Assembly (NCBI GenBank): GCA_018292915.2
Contig: JACVVK020000390.1
Span: 82,501-146,500 of the forward strand
Direction: 5' to 3'
DNA length: 64,000 bases
Origin: Batillaria attramentaria
Lineage: Eukaryota > Mollusca > Gastropoda > Batillariidae
Below the pieces are notes generated by a model that was not told the DNA's origin, did not search any database, and worked only from the letters and a program-made list of their open reading frames with translations. The position numbers and the translations under genes are program-made. Position 1 is the stretch's first letter. Each line of letters starts with the position of its first letter. Positions 18,771 to 28,799 of this stretch are shown in pieces.

Positions 18771-19505
18771 TTTGCAAAAACAGCCTCAGTGCACTGCGGT
18801 GGAGGTATACGGGATGAGAAACTGAAACAGAGTAATCTCAGTCTCGGTCTACATCTGAGCCCACCCAGAACATAACACAGACAAAATAGTGCAAAAGCCC
18901 AATTAATCACAAAAAGGACACAGGAGCCTTCGCTGTTTTGCTTCGCTCACGGCCCTACCATGTATCAACAGACAATATCACAGTCGGAGATAGCATATGT
19001 CGTTGTTTTAGCATGAGTTATGAGTTCGTCAGGTGTACTCCCTGCCTCGTTATCAGACTCTTGTGACAGACGAGTTAGCAGCGTTCCAAGGCGGTAGGTA
19101 ATCTTACCGGCACAGCCAGAGCTGTTTCTTATCGGAGGGAGTCGATCTACAACGTACAGTAGCAACTCGTGAATCATGGGGTGAAACTGATTCCTCATTT
19201 TCAAGCAGCCAAGAGAAGTATGTTGTTTTGTGTATGTGTATGCATGTGTTGGGGTTGGGGTTGAGCGTGGGGGGGGGGGGGGGGTGAGGGGCGTGGGGGT
19301 ATGAGGGGCGTGGGGGTAGGAGGGGTATGGGGGTGGAAGGGGGTAGGGGATAGCATGGGGGATGGGGAGGAGGAGGGTGTTGGTGTTGGTGGATCATCAT
19401 TCAGTTATACTTTGTAATGTGTAGTTGCCGTAAAAATTCGAAAGAGAATCTCCACTAAAACCGACCACTTCCCTTTCGAGAAAATTTTTTTTGCGGTCGC
19501 CGTAT
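18771..19505. other. No gene seen; G-rich region at 19245-19385
   Basis: Unique DNA, then a G-rich stretch with a G17 run near 19268 and repeated GGGGTAGGAGGGG-like segments, which could form G-quadruplexes. No supported exon. Confidence 0.6.
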
Positions 19506-19590
19506 GTAATAATAATAATAATAATTCTTATATAGCCCGAAATCACCACCATTGTGGACGCTAAGCGCTTTACAAAGTGACATTAAGATT
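19506..19590 (-). repeat. CR1/L2- or SINE-like 3' tail
   Basis: On the minus strand: TTGTAAAGCGCTTAGCGTCC, then GGGCTATATAAGAATT and (ATT)n. The AGCGCTT and GCTATATAA motifs before an ATT tail match the kind of 3' end seen at 6630-6680. Only the tail is recognised. Confidence 0.45.
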
Positions 19591-20384
19591 AACATATATA
19601 AATTATGACGAACAAAGTACATAAATACAACACATGTGAGAGAAACACGCAGAGCGACAACCAGCACACACGCACGCGCATGATATCATACATGCAATGT
19701 GGATTATAAAACCATATAGTTTTGATCCTTGGAAACCCATCTGAAGCAAATCACTGATGAAATCTGACACCTATCTGAAAATGCACCTGTCAAGTCTCCC
19801 AATGCTCGGTCTGATATTGTCAGTCAGCGCACCTGACTGAATCACTCCTTTAAACCAAGCTCTCCCACCCACACCACACCTCCACCTCCCTAAATCCCCA
19901 CCGTGCCCCTTCCAGCAGTGACTGTCTCAGTCCACGCGTATTCACCATTGCACTTACCCCGGCTTACTCATTCTACCACCCGCAGAGGCTGCGACCACAC
20001 TCCAGCTGCGTTGAGGATGTCGCGTGGAGTTGGCAGTAATGCTCTGCTAACCGGAGAATGTGGCTTACTTTCAGCTGACTCAAGAGTGAAGTATCAGCGT
20101 CATGTGACCCCGGGGTGACTGCAGGTGGTCATATTAAAAAAGCATTACTGTACTGCAGCAGAACGACAGAAAACCCATGTAGGATGACACGAGAAGGATT
20201 ACTGAAGGGATTTCCCCGTGTCAGGATTTCCAGCACTGCGGCTAAACCTGTCACTGCCTTAGTGTCCACCTGTCTGAACTTCTCTGCTCCTCCCCCTCCC
20301 CTATCGATACACCCCTTCCCCAATAAACCCCTCTTTCCCAATCGACTGGTACTGCTTTGGAAATGTTCAGCCCACAAAATTTGA
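19591..20384. other. No gene seen
   Basis: Unique sequence. Two overlapping opposite frames near 20115-20384 have no recognised domain. Confidence 0.5.
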
Positions 20385-20535
20385 AAAGAAATGGAATTAC
20401 AAATTCCGAAACAAAATTAACTGAGCTTACCCTTCGCGCCATTGATTGTAATGTGTTCTTAATCTTGTCCAGCGTGTGAGAGAATGCGCCTGATGGACGT
20501 GAGCGTGCGTGTTGGGTTCAGCGACTCGCGGCGTT
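20385..20535 (+). repeat. Dispersed repeat D, copy 2
   Basis: Second copy of the repeat at 17950-18130, sharing AAATTCCGAAAC, GAGCTTACCCTTCGC and GACGTGAGCGTGCGTGTTGG. See that entry. Confidence 0.7.
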
Positions 20536-20565
20536 TTGAGCCAGTTCAAGAAACTGGGTAAAGCG

Positions 20566-20668
20566 GCCACACAATACACAAATATTATTATTATTATTAT
20601 TGTTGTTGTTGTTGTTGTTGTGGTATGCCACACAATACACAATTATTATTATTATTATTATTATTGTT

Positions 20669-20704
<36 letters not shown>
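20566..20704. repeat. Duplicated (ATT)n(GTT)n / (ATT)n(GTA)n block
   Basis: GCCACACAATACACAA occurs at 20566-20581 and again at 20627-20642, each followed by (ATT)n. The first then runs into (GTT)n and the second into (GTA)n/(AGT)n. It is a 61-bp tandem duplication whose microsatellites diverged. Confidence 0.85.
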
Positions 20705-21041
20705 TCTTCAGCTTAATAAGCTAATTCCATCTTTGCTAAGCCCAACTTATGTTGTGGAACAGTTTCGCTCGTGAGTGCACCTGTATGCTCGAAAATACTC
20801 TATCTTGATGATTAGTACAGCTCTTAATGCGATACAATGCCGTTTACAATGCTGTTAATGCGGTCAAACATTTAAATTCTAAGGCTGTTGTAACACTAAT
20901 GAAGCGCTCAGTGCTTCTCTAGTTTCAGAATCCACAAAAGTCACGAAAAACTGTCGCAATGGCCAAATGAAACATCCTTTTTGTCTGGCTAACAACTCAG
21001 AGCTTCCCAAGTAGCAGTTTTCCATCTTAACACCGCTTCGA

Positions 21042-21356
21042 GTGGATGGGTGGGTGGGTGTTTGGGGGGTTTTAACGTCCTTTTCCACCACATACGGGTG
21101 ATATCAAAGACGAGGCAACGATGAGGGTGGGTGGGTGGGTGTTTAGGAGTTTAACGTCCTTTTTCCACCACGTAAGGGTGCTATCAAAGACGGGGCAACG
21201 AGAAAAAGGCCAGCACAAATATTTGGCCCCAGCCGGGAGAGGCAACGATGAAAAAGCCAGCACAAATATGTGATATGTGGCCCCAGCCGGGATACGAACT
21301 CGCGACCCGAGCATCAGAAGTCCAACGCTCTACCACTCGACCACCACGGCTCCTCC
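21042..21356 (-). mobile_element. SINE-A copy 6, host of a nested SINE-A
   Basis: An old full-length reversed copy, split at 21124/21239 by another SINE-A. TSD AACACCGCTTCGA (21029-21041) / AACACCGCTACGA (21357-21369), one difference. The head reads GTGGTCGAGTGGTAGAGCGT and the B box GTTCGTATCCC on the minus strand. Confidence 0.92.
21125..21238 (-). mobile_element. SINE-A copy 7, truncated, nested in copy 6
   Basis: Carries the CACC tail and body but stops at CCCGGCTGGGGCC (minus strand), so most of the tRNA-like head is missing. Perfect 13-bp TSD GAGGCAACGATGA (21112-21124 and 21239-21251), derived from the host SINE. This fixes the order of insertion. Confidence 0.95.
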
Positions 21357-21376
21357 AACACCGCTACGAACATATG

Positions 21377-21379
<3 letters not shown>

Positions 21380-21422
<43 letters not shown>

Positions 21423-21638
21423 ACAGATCACACAGACCACTCTTACCTCCACCACAGTGCAGAAAAACTTTACTTCCAAACCCAGCCACACACCCATACA
21501 GACGCCCACGCACACCACTTCTACAGACACCTAACAAACCAACACACACTCACACTGATAAACACTAACCAACACACACGTACACTGATACACACTACAA
21601 ATCATACGTTTTAGTACATCTGCACCACTATAGCATAG

Positions 21639-21706
<68 letters not shown>
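21380..21706. repeat. (AT)n and (AT)n(AG)n microsatellites
   Basis: (AT)n at 21380-21421; CA-rich spacer; (TA)n at 21640-21669 joined to (GA)n at 21669-21706. Confidence 0.93.
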
Positions 21707-21708
<2 letters not shown>

Positions 21709-22603
21709 ACTTTCAACCAGTATATGGCGTCCAAAAACACAGCCTTCTCACCGCACGTATTTCATACATGCGTGTAATAACATACCTCCCGCCAAGGAGA
21801 CAGAGCGACCAGCTACTCCTAACCCAGTAATAAATTGCCCCTCAGATATTCCTGCCCCCATAATCGTCTTACAAATACTGCACAAGGTATTTCAGCAAAC
21901 CTGTTTTAGCAGTGCAAAGGGTAGTTCCTTTCTTGACGACGGTACGGCTTGTTGAATCAAAAGTGAAGACAGTGTCAACATTAGAAATCCGATGATCCTA
22001 GATACAGGATCACGTCACGTCACGTCATTTTTTTTTTTTTTTTTCTGGACGTGTCCAGGGGTTGAATTAAGGGCGGCTTTGTCAGCTAGTCAAGTGTTAA
22101 AATTCTTTTCCTAAAAGTTTCGTAGTGTTTTTTGTTGTTTTTGTTTTGTTTGGGTTTTTTGTTTGTTTGTTTGTTTGTTTGTTGTTGTTTTTTTGTTGTT
22201 GTTGTTTTTTTTTTTTTTTTTTTTTTTTTGGGGGGGGGGGGGTGGGGGTGCTGTTGTTTTTTGACGTGTCCGTGGGTTGAATGAAAGCGGCTTTATCAGT
22301 TCAAAAGACTAGTATAAAATTCTCTTCATAATAGTTTCGTTATTTTATTTTGGATCACATGAATACAGTCATTTTAACAACTGTTTTCTGTGCCAGCGTT
22401 GGTATGCCAGAGAGAGAGAGAGAACTTGAGGTCACGTGACTGACCGTTATCTTAGGCCAGGTTGGGCTTTTCAGACGGAAGAATCCAAGCGATTGCTATC
22501 CGTGGATTGCTGGAGATAAAAATGCCAGTATCGTAAGGCGGGTGAGGTTTAACTGAAGCAACAACCAAGAACAAAACGTAACGCAGGAAACAGTCAGTTC
22601 GGG
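21707..22603. other. No gene seen; T/G-rich tract 22125-22256
   Basis: Unique sequence with a short (CACGT)n motif at 22011-22026, and poly-T/TTTG/G-runs at 22125-22252. No supported gene. Confidence 0.6.

Positions 22604-22653
<50 letters not shown>
22604..22653. repeat. (CAAT)n microsatellite
   Basis: Twelve or so perfect CAAT units. Confidence 0.95.
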
Positions 22654-22911
22654 GTTGGTTAGTCAGCCATTCAGCAAATCAGTCAACGAGAGGCTTTTTA
22701 GCCGATGAAAATACATTGTAACGCAATCACGTTTGAGTTTGACGCTCGTCGCACAATCGGTGACAAATTTAGGCTTGAGAGGGCTTCAGTGATTGCCGCA
22801 ATGATCACCTCGAAGGTCAGCAAACAGTTCATAATATCCTTCAGGCTGTACGTTGTCATTTCAGTCCTACGGTAAGGTCTATACCATCGACTACACTTAT
22901 CACAATTTTAC

Positions 22912-23070
22912 GGGGAGCCGGGGTGGTCGAATGGTTCAGCGTTGGACTTCCAATGCTCGGGTCGTGAGTTCGATCCCGGCTGGGGCCAAATATTTTTCAT
23001 CGTTGCCCCGTCTTTGATATGACCCTATGTGGTGGAGAAGGACGTTAAACCGCCAAACCCCCACCCACCC
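22912..23070 (+). mobile_element. SINE-A copy 8 (TTCGATCCC type)
   Basis: Head GGGGAGCCGGGGTGGTCGAA, shortened B box GTTCGATCCC and a GACCCTATGTGGTGG body signature. A short deletion removes the GTGCTGGC part of the body. TSD ATCACAATTTTAC (22899-22911) / ATCACAATATTAC (23071-23083), one difference. Confidence 0.95.
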
Positions 23071-23083
23071 ATCACAATATTAC

Positions 23084-24683
23084 TTCATGGATTTGGTGGT
23101 CAAACGTTTGGACGGTCAGAGAGTTCCATGTGCGAACAAATAAAACACGGGCCAGAGTACATTTCAACAGAGCAGATACCGAATGATCCCCGCATTTGAT
23201 GAACCATGGCTGCATGGTGGAAGTGACGAAAACATCGTTGATCTGTTGGCACCTATAGGTGCATCGCACTAAATCTCGCCACCACTCCCATTGGCTGATT
23301 TTTTTTTTTTTTTAAACAGAGTTCGCGCGCGTACACAAGCGTCAAAGGACCTGCTATTGGTAGACAGTGTTCTTGCATGCAAGATCAGACAGACGATAAG
23401 GTGCAAGGTGGCAAAGTTTCCTCATTTGCAGATTCCGTCATCACCAGTCCCTACCTCATCTAATTACCGCATCAGTCAGAGACAGTGCAAACCAATACAT
23501 CACCAAACCAACACTGATTATCTCTTGAACTCCTGCATACCAAAAAAATACCCACACCTCCAAGCCGGCTGTGCAGAGAATACGTAATTTTCCATCAGCT
23601 TTGTGTGTCGTATTCCAGTCACGGAAATGACTAACACAAACATCGTTTAACCGTTCTGAAGCTGAAGCGTGTTCCTGCATACAGAAACGTGATTGTCAGG
23701 TTGTCAGCTATAAAGTCAGTCACGTTATGACTGGTTTTGAATGTTGACAGTGTGGAGCTGTCAGATTCGCTAGATATGAATATCAAAGCCGGGTCTTGGT
23801 CGTTAGTATTCCAAAGCCCCGTAGTGCCGATATCATGATTTATTTGCAGGGTTATGTTATTTGATTGCGACTTTGGGGAGAGATCATACTCCTTTTACAT
23901 ACAGTTACCAGGAGGGATGTCATTTCATGAATTATATATAATTTTATTATTAGGCTGATGTCATGCCGCTGTAAAGGTAGTTTTTGTTTTTAAACTACCG
24001 TTTAAAAATCTTTCGGAAACGTACGGATTGTGAGATAATGGTTGTTCGTTGTTGTTGTGGTTGTGGTTGTCGTTGTTGTGTCAGTTTTTTGCGTTTCAAA
24101 TTGCTTGAAACATTTACTAAATGGAAAACCTCGAGTATTTTACGTTTAATGACGAGACATTCAGAGAAGTAAACAAAGATGTGTAAAGTTAAAAAAAGTA
24201 TAAAAGACAAAAACTAAAACAGATTTCTTGTAAAAATCGCAAACATTACTCATCCTATTCGTTGCGCAGCATACACAAACTTGTATTTTAAAGAACAGGT
24301 TTCTAAAACCCCTTCCACTTCAAATTCTTAACCCTAATCCTTTCATGGTACGCACCAGCAATGACCGTCAGACCAAAACACCTCTTCTCATTTCCTAAAC
24401 TTCCAATTTCACGAAAGCAAAACATCTACACACGGCGTTCACCTCTCCCTGGAAACTGGTCTGCAAAAAAAAAAAGACTTCTTCGGCAAAGTTTTGTGCT
24501 GCACGTCAAAACTGCTGATTGTGTTTTGACAGATTTTGATCGCGCGTTTTCCACACGACCTCCAAACAAGGCCATCTGCGAGACAAAAGACAGAAGTGCT
24601 GTTTGAAAGCGAGAACTGTTTTTGTTTCGTTTCATTTTCAATACCCCTCTCTTGTGTAATACAATCGTCTTGTAAGACAGCGT
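23084..24683. other. No gene seen
   Basis: 1.6 kb of unique DNA with short T- and A-runs. A fragment CCCATTGGCTGATT at 23288 recalls the 1344 repeat. No supported exon on either strand. Confidence 0.5.
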
Positions 24684-24741
24684 GGTGTGTGTGTGTGTGT
24701 GTGGTGTGTGTGTGTGTGTGTGTGTGTTGTGTGTGTGTGTT
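24684..24741. repeat. Interrupted (TG)n microsatellite
   Basis: TG repeats broken by GG and TTG interruptions into three blocks. Confidence 0.93.
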
Positions 24742-24783
24742 CAAAACATACTCTTGCTACTTTTTGTTTTGTTTTGTATTAAC

Positions 24784-24835
24784 GGGTGGGGTGGGTGGAT
24801 GTTTGGGAGCCTTAACGTCCTTTCCCACCACGTTA
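24784..24835 (-). mobile_element. SINE-A copy 9, short 3' fragment
   Basis: Only the tail and 3' body remain (GGGTGGGTGGATGTTTGGGA, TTAACGTCC, CCACCACGT on the plus strand). TSD uncertain. Confidence 0.75.
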
Positions 24836-25027
24836 GTTGTGTTTTAACGCAGTCACGTTCGGATCATGTTGAGCTTTCTGAACATGGTACCATTAAAACA
24901 TGTGATGTGTCAGATTTCGACCTCATTCGAGTTTTTAGGTCTGAACTATGACTGAAAGTTGAAAGTTTTCGGCTTAACAATAAACCGCTGTAAGAAAGAT
25001 AATTTGTTGGTCGTTATGTGGAGTGTG

Positions 25028-25188
25028 GGTGGTTGGGTAGGTGTCTGGGTGTCAGCCCGTCATATTCCACCAAAGACGGGGCAACGATGAAAAAGCCAGC
25101 ACAAATATTTGGCCCCAGCCGGGATACGAACTCACGACCCGAGCATTAGAAGTCCAACGCTCTACCATTCGGCCACCCCGGCCTCCCC
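25028..25188 (-). mobile_element. SINE-A copy 10 (TTCGTATCCC type)
   Basis: Complete head and B box (GTTCGTATCCC, minus strand); the 3' body is damaged (the GTTAAA region and part of the body are lost or altered). TSD TATGTGGAGTGTG (25015-25027) / TATGTGGCGTGTG (25189-25201), one difference. Confidence 0.92.
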
Positions 25189-25289
25189 TATGTGGCGTGT
25201 GTAGGGATGGTGGTATGAACAGCGAGGTAATAACAACATTTGTTCTTGTGCGTCTTATGACCCTTCAAGGAACTCACACATGTAACAGC

Positions 25290-25880
25290 AGTCAAAATTG
25301 TCTGTTCCAAACACTTTGGACACTATGGGGACTCTTCTTCTGTTCTTCTGCGGTCGATTTGACTGGCCGCGTCAGATCTGCAGCCCGGTCGTCAGGACGA
25401 ATCCCCAAGGTCTTCTCCACGTCTTCCCCAAAGCTGTACCTTTCGCTCTGCGCCCTTTGGCCAGGTAAGACGTCTACAGCATCATGGGCTGGACACAATG
25501 CTCGGGTCGTGAGTTTGAATCCCAGCTGGGGTCAAATATTTGTGCTGGCCTTTTCTCGTTGCCCCGTCTTTGACATCACCTTTACGTGGTGAAATATCCT
25601 GAACACCCACCCACCCACTCACCCACCCACTCACCCACCCACCCACCCTCATGAGCAGGACACTACTGAAGGATGTGTTCTGGGGTCTGGGATCCAGTGC
25701 CACATGGGCATTCGTCGTTGGTGGGCAAGCTTGAGTCGGTTGAGGTGGGCCTCAGTAGTCTGCAGTGGCCAGCATTCAGTCTGAAGAGAATTGTCTGCTA
25801 GTGTCTCTGGAGTTGGTGGACGGAGGTCAACACCAATGTCTGCACCCAGGTTGTAGATTTGAGGACGGCTCAAACCAGCA
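25290..25880 (-). pseudogene. C-terminal end of an RNase H-type LINE, split by a SINE
   Basis: On the minus strand a frame reads TILFRLNAGHCRLL, then DECPCGTGSQTPEHILQ, a stop, and CPAHE (25649-25795). This matches the FRLRTGHxRL...CxCG...EHILQxCP signature at the C-terminus of Jockey/I-group LINE proteins, where a Cys/His cluster follows the RNase H or reverse transcriptase part. After the inserted SINE the same protein appears to resume with CPAHDA and, in shifted frames, reaches a terminal FVLTTGLQI and stop at 25372-25374. The stop and frameshifts make it dead. Clade not certain. Confidence 0.68.
25497..25648 (+). mobile_element. SINE-A copy 11, 5'-truncated, inside the LINE remnant
   Basis: Begins at AATGCTCGGGTCGTGAG, so the A box is lost; B box GTTTGAATCCC; long CACC/CACTC tail. 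TSD TCATGGGCTGGACAC (25482-25496) / TCATGAGCAGGACAC (25649-25663), two differences. The duplicated bases are part of the LINE's CPAH codons. Confidence 0.9.
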
Positions 25881-26376
25881 ATACCTCCTTTAAAATTTTA
25901 CAGAGAAGAGTGCGGCAAGCTGACCTCACCTTGGACGAGTTTTGCCAGTACCGTCCGTTGCGAAGGTAATCCTTCACTCTCTTTCGCCGAATAATAATCC
26001 TCTGTAACGTCCGCAACGGAGGCTTTTAGCAAATGAGTTCGGTCAGGGAGCAGGGATGAACTGAGGAAAAAAATTAGCTTTGCTGCTGGGGCAGGTAAAC
26101 TGATTGATATCCGTTGAAATATTATGGCCATCATCGTGACAGTTACGGTGAAGAGAAATGAAGCAGAATGGTAAGATGAACGAGTGAAGAGTGAAAAGAA
26201 ATAAATAAACAAACAAACGATAAAACAGCAGTTAGCACAGTTAAGGAGAAGGAAAAGAGGCGAGGGGTAAGATGAGCGACTGAAAAAAAAAAGAAATAAA
26301 CAAACAAACGTACAATGAAACAGTAAGGAACAAGTTACGGTGACGAGAAATAGGTCTGTCCTGCCTGCCTGCCTAC

Positions 26377-26408
<32 letters not shown>

Positions 26409-26999
26409 TGTGTGTGTGTGTGTGTGTGTGTGTGTCCCGCAAACCCAACACACTGACACGCCATTTTATTACAAATGTACAATTTCCTGTAGACTCACAT
26501 CTTCCTCCATACAACTGAAATATTAAAAAAAAACAAAAAAACACGTGGGTGAAAGACAGCAGCAACAGTTCAAAAGCGTGAAATACTCCAACGCAGATCT
26601 TATTTTAATTTTAATCATCAGCACCCACTCCATCCCCCCCCCCCCCCCAATCCCACAACCCACCCTCGGAAATGACCAATTAGTGAATTACACGGTAGTT
26701 TCTTCCGCCGGGATGCACAGCAGACGACATTTTCGCACCACTTCAACAGAAACCCAGTAAATCGCAACGCCGAAACGGAAACGTTTGTGGCCAACCAGAC
26801 ATCGAAATTAAAACCCATAAAATCGCATTGCACCAAACGCCCCTTAACTCATTCGCACCTGTAAAATATATGCCATCACACCTTTGAAAAGAAAAGGCCT
26901 TCAATTTCTACAGCGCCGTTTCACGGGAATGAATCAAATGAATGAGGAACACACTATACACGAGCCCATGAACGTATCAAATGAATCACTGCAATGCGA
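25881..26999. other. No gene seen; (TG)n at 26377-26436
   Basis: Purine-rich AAATAAACAAACAAACG segments repeat near 26196-26220 and 26290-26312, suggesting a small duplication. A TG tract of about 60 bp and a C12 run at 26635 follow. No gene. Confidence 0.6.
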
Positions 27000-27240
27000 A
27001 AGAGAGGGTTGGGCCGAAACGGCTTGACACGAAATTATGCCCCCTCGTTGGCGGCGCTCAAAACTCCCGGTCACAACATCTGGTGAGGCCTGTATCGTCA
27101 TTCGCATGTTAATTAATCACTCTGGTGACGCGCCCCCCTCCGACTGGAGCCCATAAACCTGTCAGTAACGACCGCCCACTAAAGCGTCCAGTCACGTGGA
27201 TGAGATGAATAAGCTTGTGCACCACCTGTAAAGTTATAGG
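27000..27240. promoter_or_regulatory. Repeat-free block with homeodomain-like and E-box motifs
   Basis: No simple repeats for 240 bp and balanced composition. It includes CATGTTAATTAATCAC (homeodomain/HNF1-like) and GTCACGTGGA (E-box). It might be a conserved regulatory element; this is only an impression from composition and motifs. Confidence 0.2.
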
Positions 27241-28297
27241 TAGCAACTTGCTAGAATGGTTAAAGCTGTTGTTATTTTTGTTGTAGATGTAGAAAAATTT
27301 TTTATCAGTACGCGTTGGCTTAAATTGTTATTGTCGTTGTTAAATTTAGGTTCTGTTGCTTCTAAGATTCCGCAGAAGAGATTGTAAGTTTGGCAGTTAC
27401 ATGTACTGACACACATGACTACTCATCTCTACCTTCGTTGAAGCACGCATTATGTACTAAGTTACTAGTGGCAACTGGTTGAATTTAGACTATAGTTATG
27501 AGCTTGAACTGAAATAATGACACATGTATGCTTATTTCTTTTAGCCTATTATTAATAATATTATTATTATGAATAGCGTGGATATGATGATGATGATGAC
27601 GACCGACGACGACGACGACGATGATGATGATGACGACGATGATGACGACGATGATGATGACGACGATGATGACGACGATGACGATGATTGTTGTCATCGT
27701 AGCTGTTTTCCTACATACTGCGCTACAGCACGAAAACTGGGAAACGCCGCCAGGACATTGAGCATCAATTTCAAGCGGATAAAACAAATACAACGAAAAC
27801 AACAACAAACAACTACAGCAAAACCTGAACACATAAAATTATAGACCTCTTCGGTTGTGTCAGTATTTTTGTCTCCGTGGAATTTTCCATGATAGGACTG
27901 ACTCACCGGACCTGTCACTAACCGTATCCATGTATTCCGCAGTCAAACAGCTATATGCCCGCAGGGATGTTTGGGGGGATGTGAGTCTATGATGTATCAT
28001 AACACCACAGGATGAGGGGATGGGAACACACAAAGACTATCGCGAGAAACTGTTCGACTGATGATGGTGCAGTCCAGTCTGGGAATGGTTCGAGGACATT
28101 GTCTTTGTATTCAAGTTGTTGTTTTGTTGGTGGTGGTGGTGGTGGTGGTGGTGTGGTTTTGTCTCAGAAAATATCAGAAAATTGTGGAAGTAAATTTGTT
28201 TGGCCAGCTGTCTCTAAGTGTGTTTTGACTCTTAGTGTCAGTCTACAGTTCAGCCCGAAAATTCTCATGTTCTCGGGTGCACGTACAGCACGGATTA
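27241..28297. other. No gene seen; (GAT/GAC)n at 27585-27690
   Basis: A mixed GAT/GAC trinucleotide tract of about 105 bp encodes a long Asp run in one frame, but no start, splice or flanking domain makes it a gene. A short (GGT)n run lies at 28127-28152. Confidence 0.65.
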
Positions 28298-28300
28298 GGG

Positions 28301-28354
28301 TGGGTGGAGGTTTGGGAGTTCCACGTCCTTTTTTTCCACCACGCATGTCACGGG
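28301..28354 (-). mobile_element. SINE-A copy 12, very short 3' fragment
   Basis: Tail plus GTTTGGGAGTTCCACGTCC, CCACCACG only. TSD ACGGATTAGGG (28290-28300 and 28355-28365) is perfect, so the piece was inserted already truncated. Confidence 0.87.
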
Positions 28355-28499
28355 ACGGATTAGGGCCAGCAAGCACTGAGGCTACCTCAACTTTGAGGTA
28401 GATTTGTAGGGATGAAGCCTGAACTGGTGTCGTTTCTCGATATAATTTATGTAAGTTATCGTATTGTTACGAGTAAACGAGTTCAAAACAGTACGATAT

Positions 28500-28516
28500 T
28501 ATTATTATTATTATTG
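28500..28516. repeat. (ATT)n microsatellite
   Basis: Short (TTA)n run. Confidence 0.85.
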
Positions 28517-28799
28517 CTGTTGTCAAATTATCATTAAATTCGACATTAAATATACTGAATGCACATATACAGGGGCTATTCAAGGTGGAAACAAATGGAG
28601 GGCTTAGAGTTGCGATACTTGAAATTTAACTTGAACAGTGACTGACCTGGTTCCTACGATAGCAAAGGACGTAAGCAGCTGCAAGACTGAGCCAGATTCC
28701 TATCTCTCTCTATGTATGTCACTGATACCACAAGCCGCATGCTGATATAAATCATGCATGTGAATCCAAACGCCTTGCAGTCCGGTGTCACATCAAACT

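Noticed and set aside
27569..27844. ORF with a long Asp run
   Set aside because: It is the GAT/GAC trinucleotide tract read in one frame; no domain, start support or splice context around it.
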